A DNA stretch of 64,000 nucleotides, from NCBI GenBank assembly GCA_050953105.1, contig JBMNMA010000004.1:801780-865779 (forward strand), written 5' to 3'. The position numbers and the translations under genes were made by a program. Shown piece by piece: positions 1-7,829 of this stretch (position 1 is its first letter; each line of letters starts with the position of its first letter). This DNA comes from UBA1206 sp050953105 (lineage in GTDB: Bacteria > Bacillota > Clostridia > Oscillospirales > CAG-382). Under the pieces are notes generated by a model. That model saw nothing but the letters and a program-made list of their open reading frames with translations. It did not search any database and was not told where the DNA came from.

Positions 1-63
1 CAAGACAGCGAAGCAACGCCAGAAGAAGAAACTGACAATACAGGGGAGGGAATTGAACAATGA
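1..63 (+). CDS. C-terminal end of an upstream protein, possibly RnfC-like (partial)
   Basis: An open frame enters from the left edge and ends at the TGA at 61-63, giving about 20 codons that are very rich in Glu and Asp. The stop overlaps the ATG of the RnfD-like gene (ATGA), the arrangement expected of translationally coupled operon partners. Rnf operons usually run rnfC then rnfD, so RnfC is the likely identity, but only a low-complexity acidic tail is visible and the assignment rests on neighbourhood alone. Confidence 0.5.
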   Translation, partial: QDSEATPEEETDNTGEGIEQ

Positions 64-1046
64 CAGGTCGTCCCGTTGCCCCTTTTACAAGACACCTTGA
101 CACCTCCCGGACAATAACCATTGACGTGCTTATTGCCATGCTCCCCTCGGCGGTATGGGGGGTGTATGTGTATGGCCTCCGGTGTATTACCATAATGGCT
201 CTTTCGGTGGTATCGGCGGTAATATTTGAATTTCTGTTTTCCCGCTATATATTAAAATCAAACAGTATATCAGACCTTTCCTGCATTATCACCGGACTGC
301 TTGTTGCCTTCGCCCTGCCCGTATCGGTGCCGTTATGGGTGCCGGTGTTTGCCTCCTTTGCCGGAATAATTATAGGCAAGGAGCTTTTCGGGGGTATAGG
401 CAAAAATCTGTTTAATCCGGCAGCCACAGGAATCTGCCTGTCCTACGCCCTGTTTCCGGGTACCTTAAACTACTTTACCAAACCCTTTGAATATTTTCCG
501 GCGTTAGCCTTTAACGTGCCCACCGAACTGATAGAGCAAAACCATGTGGTTACCGCTCTGGACAACCTTAAGGAAGGCACCGTCCAGGTTTCGGCAATAG
601 CCGACGACTTTTACGGCACCGCCGCAGGCAGCATAGGTGAGCTTTCGGCTTTGCTCCTGCTTATCGGCTTTGCTTATCTGCTGTTTAAGCGGGTTATTCA
701 TTTTAACTCCGCCTTTGCCTATACCATGACAATAGTTTTATTGTCCTATTTAATCAGTTATGTGGACAGCGAACCCATTGATTTTATAAAAATCCAGCTT
801 TTCACCGGCCCCACCATGCTAATAATGGTGTTTATGCTAAACGACTACACTACCACCCCCACCACCAGTCTGGGGCGTGTGGTTTTCGCCGTTCTGCTGG
901 GTGCTGGGATAGTGGGTATGAGATATTACGGGCTTACCCATTTTGGGGAATATTATGTTCTGCTGGTGGTAAACGCCCTGTCGCCTATAATTGAAAAATA
1001 CACCTATGCCCGGGTTTTCGGCTCCAAAATAAGGACACAGCCGTAA
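60..1046 (+). CDS. rnfD: RnfD/NqrB-family membrane subunit of a Rnf-like electron transport complex
   Basis: A 328-residue polytopic membrane protein. RnfD is one of the membrane subunits of the ferredoxin:NAD+ oxidoreductase that couples electron flow to ion pumping. Family signatures seen are GGIGKNLFNPAATG near residue 110, GSIGELSALLLL near 190 and a C-terminal NDYTTTPTTSLGR loop. The usual covalent FMN site, an (S/T)GAT motif before the LKEG segment, is not visible: the corresponding stretch reads VVTALDNLKEG. This could be a flavin-free or degenerate subunit. The start overlaps the preceding stop codon, and the next membrane gene follows after 24 bp. The family call is good; catalytic competence is uncertain. 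Confidence 0.8.
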   Translation: MTGRPVAPFTRHLDTSRTITIDVLIAMLPSAVWGVYVYGLRCITIMALSVVSAVIFEFLFSRYILKSNSISDLSCIITGLLVAFALPVSVPLWVPVFASFAGIIIGKELFGGIGKNLFNPAATGICLSYALFPGTLNYFTKPFEYFPALAFNVPTELIEQNHVVTALDNLKEGTVQVSAIADDFYGTAAGSIGELSALLLLIGFAYLLFKRVIHFNSAFAYTMTIVLLSYLISYVDSEPIDFIKIQLFTGPTMLIMVFMLNDYTTTPTTSLGRVVFAVLLGAGIVGMRYYGLTHFGEYYVLLVVNALSPIIEKYTYARVFGSKIRTQP

Positions 1047-1070
1047 AAAACCAAAGAAAGCAGGTGAGTT

Positions 1071-1625
1071 ATGATATCCTTTTACGCCATGGCAATAATG
1101 CTTTGCCTGTTTGCAGCCGACGTTATTTATACTCATATTTTCAAGGCAACCGGCTTTTTAAGAATGTCCAAAAAAAGCGGGGTGCTTTACGCCATCCCCC
1201 GCATTTTTATTCTAATCCTCCTGCCCTACTGGGCGGGAACCTATCTTTTGGGTAAAAACAGCCTTGTTATTCAGCTGCTTATCTGCTTTGCCCTGTCGGC
1301 AGGTCTAATGGGGCTTGAGTATTTTTTACAGGACAAAAAGGATGAATTTATAACCTGCCTTTATCTGCCGGCAATGTTTTGTCTGTCGGTTATAACCTTG
1401 TTTTTCATACACGGCTACGACTTTGAACTTACCGTCAAAAACCACCTTATATATTCGCTTTCCGGCTTTGCTTTATCTCTGTTTTCGGTTCTGACCTATT
1501 CGGCAATAAAGTCAAAGGTATCCACCTTTAGAAACGGAACTGTTTTAGCCACCACCGCCGCCGGATTATCGGCGCTGGTGTTCGGAATTGTCGCCGGAGT
1601 TATTATAAAATCCTGCCTGGGCTAA
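1071..1625 (+). CDS. Integral membrane protein, possibly a divergent RnfA/RnfE-like subunit
   Basis: A 184-residue protein with about six hydrophobic segments and a ribosome binding site (GCAGGTGAGTT) before the ATG. Length and topology match RnfA/RnfE (about 190 residues, six helices). An SKK stretch after the first helix and a SGFALSLFSVL segment vaguely recall that family. The conserved cysteine motifs that bind the membrane iron-sulfur cluster in RnfA/E are not recognisable. It is the last gene of the operon, with a convergent neighbour overlapping its 3' end by four bases. The Rnf relationship is inference from position and topology; a plain hypothetical membrane protein is the alternative. 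Confidence 0.5.
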   Translation: MISFYAMAIMLCLFAADVIYTHIFKATGFLRMSKKSGVLYAIPRIFILILLPYWAGTYLLGKNSLVIQLLICFALSAGLMGLEYFLQDKKDEFITCLYLPAMFCLSVITLFFIHGYDFELTVKNHLIYSLSGFALSLFSVLTYSAIKSKVSTFRNGTVLATTAAGLSALVFGIVAGVIIKSCLG

Positions 1626-2518
1626 TATTCGACACTTATTGTTAAATCCACTCCGTCGGTATTGACGGTAATAGTGCCCTGCAGGTCGGTGCGGTAGCAG
1701 GTTATATTTAAATCGGCAAGTGAATCAAGGGTTACCTGGTGTGGGTGCTTGTATTGGTTATCCCTCCCGCAGGAAATTACCGCGTATTTTGGCGAAACCG
1801 CTTGTAAAAACACCCTTGAGCTTGATGTGGCAGAACCGTGGTGGCCTATTTTTATAAGGTCGGCCTTTATGTAGCCTGAAGTGTAACGGTTTAATATTTC
1901 CTCCTCGTTTTCAACCTCTGCATCCCCCATAAAAAGCATTTTTATGTCCGAATAAGTCATTAAAATCACCACCGAGGTTTCGTTGGCGGTTTTGCCGTGT
2001 GTGTCAAAGGGGGAAATCACCTCAAATTTTGCGCCGTTTACTTCAAATTTCAGCCCTGCTTCACCCTTTATAACCTTTACCTCCTCATGGTTTTCAAGGG
2101 CGGTAAGAAGATTGTCAAAGGTTTTGGTGGTGGCCGCCGAGTCGGGCATAATCACGTTTTTTACGGTGTAGCCGTTTATCACCTCTGCGGCAGCGCCTAT
2201 ATGGTCGGCGTCAAAATGGGTTAAAACCATGTATTCAAGTTCTTTAACGCCGTATTTGTCAAGGTTGTTAAGCACCGCCTTCTTGTTTGTGTAAACTCCG
2301 GCGTCAATCAGCAAAAATTTTCCGTCTGAAAATTCAAGTAATATACTGTCCCCCTGACCAATGTCAAGAAACCTGACAGTCAGCTTATCAAGTATTTCCG
2401 GGGAAATACTTTCTTCTGATGATTCCTCGCTTGAAGGCAGAGCGGGGAAGAATTCGCAGGAAACAAGAGCAAAAGAAAGCAAAATCGCTATAAGTATACA
2501 AAGTCTTTTCTTGTTCAT
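1622..2518 (-). CDS. Metallo-beta-lactamase-fold lipoprotein (ComEC/Rec2 hydrolase-domain type)
   Basis: A 298-residue protein. The start at 2518 is chosen because GGAGGGATGG lies just upstream and the N-terminus is then a lipoprotein signal: basic start, hydrophobic helix, lipobox LVSC with the Cys at residue 21. The mature part begins with a Ser/Glu-rich spacer, then a beta-lactamase-like domain with FLDIGQGDS, the metal motif THFDADHIG near residue 100 and GHHGS near 205. This set is typical of the secreted or membrane-attached hydrolases related to the C-terminal domain of the competence protein ComEC, which are thought to act on nucleic acid or small phosphoesters outside the membrane. 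The substrate is unknown. It diverges from rlmD. Confidence 0.85.
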   Translation of the reverse strand: MNKKRLCILIAILLSFALVSCEFFPALPSSEESSEESISPEILDKLTVRFLDIGQGDSILLEFSDGKFLLIDAGVYTNKKAVLNNLDKYGVKELEYMVLTHFDADHIGAAAEVINGYTVKNVIMPDSAATTKTFDNLLTALENHEEVKVIKGEAGLKFEVNGAKFEVISPFDTHGKTANETSVVILMTYSDIKMLFMGDAEVENEEEILNRYTSGYIKADLIKIGHHGSATSSSRVFLQAVSPKYAVISCGRDNQYKHPHQVTLDSLADLNITCYRTDLQGTITVNTDGVDLTISVEY

Positions 2519-2537
2519 ACCATCCCTCCTTTGGGGG

Positions 2538-2565
2538 TTTATATAATAATAGCATAAAAAGTAAA
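2538..2565 (-). promoter_or_regulatory. Candidate promoter for the MBL-fold lipoprotein gene
   Basis: In the 61-bp gap between the divergent MBL and rlmD genes, the minus strand shows TTTACT (2565-2560), a 16-bp spacer and TATAAA (2543-2538), about 20 bp before the start. The -10 is good and the -35 weak. No clear promoter for rlmD could be separated in the same short gap. Confidence 0.35.
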
Positions 2566-2579
2566 AAAAGGGAATAACA

Positions 2580-3944
2580 ATGGCAAAAAATGAAATTTTA
2601 TCTTCGCTTAAAATAAAGGATATGACCAACCTCGGTCAGGGTGTTGCGGACCATGACGGCAGGGTGGTCTTTGTTAAAAGCGGCGTCAGGGGCGATGTTC
2701 TTGACGCCGTTATTATTAAAGAAACCAAAAGCTACTCGGTAGCCGCAATAAAAAACCTTGTTTCCCCCTCCCCTTATAGAGAGGATAACAAATGCACCTG
2801 CTATAAAACCTGCGGCGGATGCGTTTTCCGCCATATATCCTATGACGAGGAAAAACGCATAAAGTATAACTATGTGGTAAACGCCTTTAAAAAGATTGCA
2901 GGTATTGACATAACCCCCGAATCAATTGACACCCTTACCTCCGACGGCTACCGCAACAACGTCAGATATCCGGTGGGGGTTGACAAAGACGGCAGGCTTT
3001 TCCCCGGCTTTTTCTCTGAAAAAAGCCATAACATAATAAAAGTCGAAAACTGCCTTACCCAAAAGCCGGCATTTATTCCCGTCATTGATTATATATTCAA
3101 GGCCTTTAACGAAAGTAACTTAACCGCTTATAACGAAGAAACGGCAAAGGGGTATATCCGCCATGTCTGCCTTCGCACCTCCCGTGACGGCAAGGTTGCG
3201 GTTTGTGTCGTTATTAACGGGGAAGTTGACGAAAAATTAAAAAAGATAGCCGAAAAGGTTGTTAGGGATAATGACAGCGTCGTATCCTTTTCGGCAAATA
3301 TAAACACTAAAAAAACCAATGTCATATTCGGTGAAAAAACCACGGTTTTAATAGAAAAAGAAAGCCTTACCGAAAAAATATGCGGTAAAGCCTTTAAAAT
3401 ATCCCCAAGATCATTTTTTCAGGTAAATTCCGAAACGGCGGAAATGATGTTTGACAAGGCAAGGGAATACCTTGACCTTAAAGGCGGGGAAGTGCTTTTG
3501 GATTTATACTGCGGCACCGGAACGGTGGGTATCTGTGTCGCCCCGGAAGGAGTTAAGCTGTTCGGTTCTGAAATCGTCCCCGAGGCGGTGGAAGACGCAT
3601 GGGAAAACGCCAGAATTAACAATGTGGGTGATTATACCTTTGTCTGCGGTGATGCCTCGGAGGGCGTGGCCAAATGTGTTGAAAAATACGGCATCCCCGA
3701 CGCCATAACCGTAGATCCCCCCCGAAAGGGACTTTCGGAGGAAACGGTTGACGCCATTTTGTCAAGCGGCGCCAAAAAGCTTGTCTATATCTCCTGCAAC
3801 CCCGACACCCTCGCCAGGGACGTAAAGCTCCTCACCCAATCCCCCACCTCAGCCTACACCCTGTCACGCATAACCTTGTTCGACCTCTTCCCCCGCACCA
3901 GCCACGTTGAGTGCGTTACATTGATGTCGAGGGTAAAAGATTGA
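2580..3944 (+). CDS. rlmD: 23S rRNA (uracil-C5)-methyltransferase RlmD/RumA
   Basis: A 454-residue SAM-dependent enzyme that methylates a uracil in 23S rRNA (U1939 in E. coli for RlmD). An N-terminal TRAM-like RNA-binding domain (about residues 5-60) is followed by iron-sulfur ligands C72-x5-C78-x2-C81 and C158, the SAM motif LDLYCGTGTVG near 309, and the ISCNP motif with the catalytic cysteine at about 406. Length is normal for the family. The last codons, HVECVTLMSRVKD, are the part imitated by the modules further right, so this gene's 3' end appears to be the integration target for the accessory region. It could also be the paralogue RlmCD; the precise target base is not decidable from sequence. 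Confidence 0.93.
   Translation: MAKNEILSSLKIKDMTNLGQGVADHDGRVVFVKSGVRGDVLDAVIIKETKSYSVAAIKNLVSPSPYREDNKCTCYKTCGGCVFRHISYDEEKRIKYNYVVNAFKKIAGIDITPESIDTLTSDGYRNNVRYPVGVDKDGRLFPGFFSEKSHNIIKVENCLTQKPAFIPVIDYIFKAFNESNLTAYNEETAKGYIRHVCLRTSRDGKVAVCVVINGEVDEKLKKIAEKVVRDNDSVVSFSANINTKKTNVIFGEKTTVLIEKESLTEKICGKAFKISPRSFFQVNSETAEMMFDKAREYLDLKGGEVLLDLYCGTGTVGICVAPEGVKLFGSEIVPEAVEDAWENARINNVGDYTFVCGDASEGVAKCVEKYGIPDAITVDPPRKGLSEETVDAILSSGAKKLVYISCNPDTLARDVKLLTQSPTSAYTLSRITLFDLFPRTSHVECVTLMSRVKD
3900..3944 (+). other. rlmD 3' end: presumed primary attachment site (att0)
   Basis: The segment coding SHVECVTLMSRVKD at the end of rlmD shares the core CACGTTGAG with the modules at 12.95, 14.19, 56.27 and 57.60 kb. 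The sequence after the core, through the stop codon and on to about 4190, is repeated after the 57.6-kb module. This is what is expected if elements integrate in the last codons of rlmD and bring a replacement C-terminus. The crossover position inside the core is inferred, not seen. Confidence 0.6.
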
Positions 3945-4190
3945 GAGAGCTGAAAACCCTTATATATCAACGCTTTCAGCACACATGGGTATGAAACCCA
4001 CCAGACGAAAAACATGAAAATATCGCTTCGCGGGAATAAGTCCATAAAGGCACTTTTTGATAGTTAAGTGGTCAGGTTAGATGTCATAGCCCCGCGAGTG
4101 GTCGGGTTAGATGTCAGCGTTCGTGAGTGGTCAGGTTAGATGTTTTTCCGGATTTTTTCGAGGTTGTGTGGTCAGGTTGGATGTTGGTAT
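3945..4190 (+). repeat. Left-end sequence, copy 1 (direct repeat of 57646-57671 plus 59361-59585)
   Basis: From the rlmD stop codon rightward this non-coding stretch is nearly the same as the sequence after the 57.6-kb module once the IS1182 insertion there is removed. It includes TATATATCAACGCTTTCAGC, a long AT/GC-mixed spacer and the four-repeat array below. It looks like the terminal sequence of a mobile unit. Confidence 0.75.
4068..4184 (+). repeat. Four-copy terminal repeat array GTGGTCAGGTTAGATGT
   Basis: Copies begin at 4068, 4098, 4127 and 4168, spaced 30, 29 and 41 bp; the second has GTCGGG for GTCAGG and the fourth GGATGT for AGATGT. The same motif with the same spacings occurs at 59469-59585. 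Multiple short directly repeated sites at an end resemble transposase-binding sites of IS21, TniA or Tn7-like elements, but no such transposase gene is present here. Confidence 0.8.
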
Positions 4191-4241
4191 AACTATGTGT
4201 CGCGATTAAAGCGATAAGTCGGAATTTACAGGAGTTTGAGC

Positions 4242-4739
4242 ATGAAAAACATTTATTTGATTGGCGGAACAATGGGAGTAGGAAAAACAACTACTTGCCA
4301 GATTATAAAAAACAAATTAAATAACTGCGTTTTCCTCGACGGGGATTGGTGTTGGGATATGCACCCTTTTCAAGTGACAGAGGAAACAAAGCAAATGGTA
4401 TTAGAGAATATCTGCTTCCTTTTGAATAGCTTTATTAAGTGCTCTGCTTATGAAAACATCGTGTTTTGCTGGGTTATGCATGAACAGACTATTATTGACT
4501 ATATTGTTTCACGACTTGACACATCGGACTGTAAGGTTCATTCTATATCTTTGGTGTGCAGCGAACAAGCATTGCAAGCGCGTTTGAGAAAGGATGTCGA
4601 TGCTGGTATTCGTACAGAAGATGTGATTCGTAGAAGCATAGAGCGCATACCTTTTTACAAAAAATTGAATACATATAAAGTAGATGTATCGAAAATCACT
4701 CCAGTGCAAGTTGCTGATTTAATTATTCGGAACTGTTAA
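4242..4739 (+). CDS. Small P-loop nucleotide kinase-like protein
   Basis: A 165-residue AAA_33-type P-loop protein. The start at 4242 has GGAG at the right distance. The Walker A motif GGTMGVGKTT occupies residues 6-15, followed by LDGDWCWDMHPF, a likely acceptor or lid motif, and an Arg-rich LQARLRKDVDAGIRTEDV region that resembles the lid of nucleoside or antibiotic kinases. It is the first gene after the left-end repeats and stands alone. Proteins of this shape are often found among resistance genes, but the substrate (nucleotide, antibiotic or tRNA) cannot be read from the sequence. Confidence 0.7.
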   Translation: MKNIYLIGGTMGVGKTTTCQIIKNKLNNCVFLDGDWCWDMHPFQVTEETKQMVLENICFLLNSFIKCSAYENIVFCWVMHEQTIIDYIVSRLDTSDCKVHSISLVCSEQALQARLRKDVDAGIRTEDVIRRSIERIPFYKKLNTYKVDVSKITPVQVADLIIRNC

Positions 4740-4799
4740 ATTCCAGTTTGTCTGTGTACTAATTATAGCAAACGAGACCATCTACTAAAATCGAACAAA

Positions 4800-4860
4800 C
4801 ATTGCTACATGGGAACAAGTGCGAAGGCGTGATTTAGATCATGCCAGAGCGATTTAGATG
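4800..4860 (+). repeat. Degenerate terminal-repeat remnants inside the first cassette
   Basis: 4800-4820 read on the minus strand gives CTTGTTCCCATGTA, similar to the TGTTCCC repeats of the right-end modules. GTGATTTAGATC (4829-4840) and GCGATTTAGATG (4849-4860) resemble degraded GTGGTCAGGTTAGATGT sites. Together they suggest a worn older boundary between the kinase gene and the next operon. The matches are short and could be chance. Confidence 0.3.
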
Positions 4861-4976
4861 ATACCAAGAAAGAATTCGACGGTATGGAACTTGGTATCGG
4901 CGAGGTTATTAAGATCCAGTACTTTAACAATGAACGTGAGCAGAATGTCATTGTGAAAATCGAAAAAATGAAATAG
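4857..4976 (+). pseudogene. Fragment of an unidentified protein (39 codons)
   Basis: An open frame reading DDTKKEFDGMELGIGEVIKI and ending at TAG 4974-4976 has coding character but no start codon with a ribosome binding site, and lies directly upstream of a well-initiated gene. It looks like the surviving C-terminus of a gene truncated at the cassette boundary. No family recognised. Confidence 0.4.
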
Positions 4977-4991
4977 GTTGGAGGTGAGAAT

Positions 4992-5195
4992 ATGTCTAAA
5001 AATAAGAATTCCGTAATAAAACTATTACCCGCGCTAGGCATTGTATTCGGTTCCGGAGTTGGAACGCTGGCTTCGATATTGTACAGCTTCCATATCGCGG
5101 CCGGTATGATCGGGGGAGCGGTTGCGGGTTTGCTGATCGGCCTTATTGCGTCAATGCTGTTCGGTAAGGGAAGCGGCTCAAAGGGCGGAGAATGA
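4992..5195 (+). CDS. Small glycine-rich two-helix membrane protein
   Basis: A 67-residue protein with a strong ribosome binding site (TTGGAGGTGAGAAT). Two hydrophobic segments (about residues 10-30 and 35-58) are full of Gly and Ala (GIVFGSGVGTLAS, GGAVAGLLIGLIASMLFG), a hairpin-like membrane protein of the small glycine-zipper kind. It ends inside the ribosome binding site of the S41 protease gene, so the two are probably co-translated. A related remnant lies at 6996-7159. Function unknown. Confidence 0.65.
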   Translation: MSKNKNSVIKLLPALGIVFGSGVGTLASILYSFHIAAGMIGGAVAGLLIGLIASMLFGKGSGSKGGE

Positions 5196-5197
5196 GT

Positions 5198-6520
5198 ATG
5201 AAAAAGAAATGGACCAAGCATATAGGGATTTTTCTTTGCGTTTTTGCTATATGTGCTATTGCATTATATGGAGCGTGGAGGATATGGCTAGATCCTTACC
5301 GGGGGACGGTAAGCACCTTTGAGCAATCCAAAAAGCTTGATACCGTCCTTACCGGGATGCAGGCTGCACAGGATTTGGAGTTTATCGTCAGTCGCCTGCG
5401 GGAGCGCCACCCGGCTTGTATATCCGGCTTGCCTGTAGCGGTTCAGAAGGCATATGAGCGGGAGCATGCAGAGCTTTCCGAATCGGCACAGGTTACGGTC
5501 CTGTCGCTGTGGCAAAGTGCATCCCGTGTTCTTGCATGCCTTGCTGATGCCCATACCACAGTACGGGCGTACTATGAGGATACAAAGTTTCTACCGTTAT
5601 TATTTTCATGGGAAGGGCAACGCTTGATTTGCTCAAGCGGCGAATATGACGGATATATTGTTAATAAGATAGGCGGCGTTCCGGTTGCCCAGCTTTACAA
5701 ACGATTCCAGGAGCAATTTTCCTATGAGCTTGACGCCTGGGCTCGCCATGCCTTTGCCTCACGCATCAATCGCAGCGATTATCTGGCTTTTGTAGGCATA
5801 AATACTGGGCTGGAGATTGAAATTTCACTGGAGCGGCAAAGTGACGGAAGCTCCATCAATAAAGCCTTTGCGCTGCAGGAGAATGCGATAGCTATGCCGA
5901 TAGGAACGGAGCCCTTCTACGACTATTCGGTAGATGGGGCGTCCGGTGTAGGAATTTTCATACTTCGTCAATGCATCTATGACAAGACATACAAGACTGC
6001 ACTGAAAGATTTCTTTACATCTGTGCGTGATGAGGGAGTCCACAGTGTTATCGTGGACTTGCGAGGCAATCCCGGCGGAAATTCACTGGTCGCTAACGAG
6101 TTTCTTCGTTACCTTCCAGTGGAGAACTATGAGGTTGGAAGCTCCACAGTGCGTTTTGGTCCGGTTATATGGAAAAACCAGCCTGGGCGACAGAAAAATC
6201 AGCAAGCGGAGTATGTGTTTTCGGGAGATGTATATGTGCTGACTAGTACAGACAGCTTTAGCGCAGCTATGGACTTTGCGACACTGCTTTCAGATAACGG
6301 GCTGTGTATGGTGGTTGGAGAGATTCCTGGAAATATGCCCTCTTCCTACGGAGATATCCTGTATTTTCAGACGCCGAATGCACTGCTTGCCTTCACTGTG
6401 TCCTATAAGTATTTTATACGACCAGATGCATCTAAGTCCAATTTGCCGCTTCTTCCTGATATACAGGTTCCCGCTCATGACGCTATGGAGGAAGCATTGC
6501 GGCTGATTCACGAGAATTAA
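5198..6520 (+). CDS. Membrane-anchored S41-family (C-terminal processing) peptidase
   Basis: A 440-residue protein with an N-terminal membrane helix (about residues 10-30) and an extracytoplasmic domain. The S41 core is visible as SVIVDLRGNPGGNSL near residue 288 and TSTDSFSAAMDFA near 350, which supplies the nucleophile Ser, followed by GEIPGNMPSSYGD. An N-terminal helical region with ADAHTTVRAYY matches the tail-specific protease-like fold used for substrate capture. S41 enzymes cut proteins or peptides from the C-terminal side. The start at 5198 follows GGCGGAGA; an alternative ATG at 5192 overlaps the previous stop. Its neighbours, a small membrane protein and an EVE-like protein, give no clear substrate. 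Confidence 0.8.
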   Translation: MKKKWTKHIGIFLCVFAICAIALYGAWRIWLDPYRGTVSTFEQSKKLDTVLTGMQAAQDLEFIVSRLRERHPACISGLPVAVQKAYEREHAELSESAQVTVLSLWQSASRVLACLADAHTTVRAYYEDTKFLPLLFSWEGQRLICSSGEYDGYIVNKIGGVPVAQLYKRFQEQFSYELDAWARHAFASRINRSDYLAFVGINTGLEIEISLERQSDGSSINKAFALQENAIAMPIGTEPFYDYSVDGASGVGIFILRQCIYDKTYKTALKDFFTSVRDEGVHSVIVDLRGNPGGNSLVANEFLRYLPVENYEVGSSTVRFGPVIWKNQPGRQKNQQAEYVFSGDVYVLTSTDSFSAAMDFATLLSDNGLCMVVGEIPGNMPSSYGDILYFQTPNALLAFTVSYKYFIRPDASKSNLPLLPDIQVPAHDAMEEALRLIHEN

Positions 6521-6544
6521 AATAAGTGCAAGGAGGAAACACAG

Positions 6545-6964
6545 ATGGATCACATCGTATATTGTGATAAAAAAGCAAAGGAGCTTTCACGCCTACTCTC
6601 CGGCGAACAGACTATGGTCATTCGAGGAGCGGCGGGTAGAAAGCTGCCCCATGGCAGGGTAGCAATAAATGACACTGTATGGCTGTTAGAAAACGATAGC
6701 AGTGGGATTATACGCGCTAAAGGTATTGTATCCAGTGTATTTCATTCAGATAAGCTATCTTTAGAGGAATCTGAGAAAATCATAGAGGAAAATATGAACC
6801 GTCTGAAGCTGACCGAAGCTCAGAAGAAGCGGTGGATTGGGAAACGCTACCTATGTCTGATCGGACTCAAGGACATTCATGTAACCGAACCATTCTCTTA
6901 TGTGCGGGAAAAGAATATGGATGACTGGATTATCGTAGAAAGTATAGATAATATTAAAAAATGA
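6545..6964 (+). CDS. EVE/ASCH-like (PUA-superfamily) domain protein
   Basis: A 139-residue single-domain protein with an AAGGAGGAAAC ribosome binding site 24 bp after the protease gene. KLPHGRVAINDTVWLLEND, GIVSSVFHSDKL and the WIGKRYLCLIGLKDI strand pattern match the PUA-like fold of EVE/ASCH proteins, which bind RNA or modified DNA bases. The C-terminal half has the common RWxGKRY segment. It closes the three-gene operon. Role unknown; such proteins are often accessory to defence or RNA-modification systems. Confidence 0.6.
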   Translation: MDHIVYCDKKAKELSRLLSGEQTMVIRGAAGRKLPHGRVAINDTVWLLENDSSGIIRAKGIVSSVFHSDKLSLEESEKIIEENMNRLKLTEAQKKRWIGKRYLCLIGLKDIHVTEPFSYVREKNMDDWIIVESIDNIKK

Positions 6965-6995
6965 TGAAAACCACAACAGGCATAATATATGGGGA

Positions 6996-7159
6996 AATAA
7001 GGACATTGGTAGTGCTATTGGTTTATGCGCAGCCATTGGTATAGCGTTGGGAGCCATGCTGACCAGTGTGGTGCTGTGACTTTATGTCGGTGCATGGGTT
7101 GGCGTGGTTCTTGGGGTTTGGTGCGTAAAGGTATTATCATACGGACAACACTTATAACT
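6996..7159 (+). pseudogene. Remnant of a small glycine-rich membrane protein
   Basis: An open stretch NKDIGSAIGLCAAIGIALGA reaches a TGA at 7077-7079, and the same frame continues with YVGAWVGVVLGVWCVKVL to about 7159. The paired hydrophobic Gly/Ala-rich helices resemble the intact gene at 4992-5195. There is no good start. The rest of the 6965-7322 gap is AT-rich with no recognisable gene. Confidence 0.4.
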
Positions 7160-7322
7160 TAATGACCTCTCTATTCCAAAGGCCTATATTACTTCATCAA
7201 TTAATTTATTCTTGAATTTACTTCCTCTATTGAACTTGACTTTAATATATTGATTACATCATAGCTGTAAGGGTAATTAATTAAATGATAGGATATAAAA
7301 ATAGAAAGGATGTGTCTGAATT

Positions 7323-7715
7323 ATGCTTACCGATATAAAACTCTCAATACCTGAAGATTGTGGTAATGCACCAAAAAAGCAAATTCTTAGAGATTTCAAT
7401 GTAGCGTTTGTTACTAAGGACAATACGTTCTTATTAGAAAATATAGCTGATGCTATTACATGGCATATTATCGGTGACGAAATTGTTGAAGGTAAAGAGG
7501 ATTTTATTAATAAATTGTCTGGGCTACAAAAAGAGGTAATCACTGAATTGCAGATTCGCGACATCATTACTCATGGTTATGTAGCCTCAGCACACGGTAA
7601 AGTTATTAGAACTAATAAATCCTTTGATTTCTGTCACGTGTATAAATTTACAGGCGCTAGTAAGACTGCAAAAATAAAAGAGATAACATCGTATATTATC
7701 CCCATAAAAGAATAA
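7323..7715 (+). CDS. NTF2/SnoaL-like domain protein
   Basis: A 130-residue protein. The pattern VTKDNTFLLENIADAITWHIIGDEIVEGKEDF followed by strands around HGYVASAHGKV and KFTGASKTAKIKEIT is typical of the cone-shaped alpha+beta NTF2-like fold, used by small isomerases, hydrolases and ligand-binding proteins. No catalytic residues can be assigned. It stands alone between a membrane-gene remnant and the methyltransferase, in DNA clearly richer in A+T than the rlmD region. Confidence 0.6.
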   Translation: MLTDIKLSIPEDCGNAPKKQILRDFNVAFVTKDNTFLLENIADAITWHIIGDEIVEGKEDFINKLSGLQKEVITELQIRDIITHGYVASAHGKVIRTNKSFDFCHVYKFTGASKTAKIKEITSYIIPIKE

Positions 7716-7829
7716 ATCAAGAATTAAATTTCAATTATTGAATCTGGACAGCATTCTAATTGATCGAATCTTTCCCAAAAGCTTATCAGAAGATATGAGT
7801 GATATCACTTTTATCAGGAGGTATTTACA

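Noticed and set aside
4068..4184. CRISPR-like array at the rlmD end
   Set aside because: Only four repeats of 17 bp with short, non-uniform gaps, found again at a second place with the same gaps, and no cas genes. It fits terminal binding sites.
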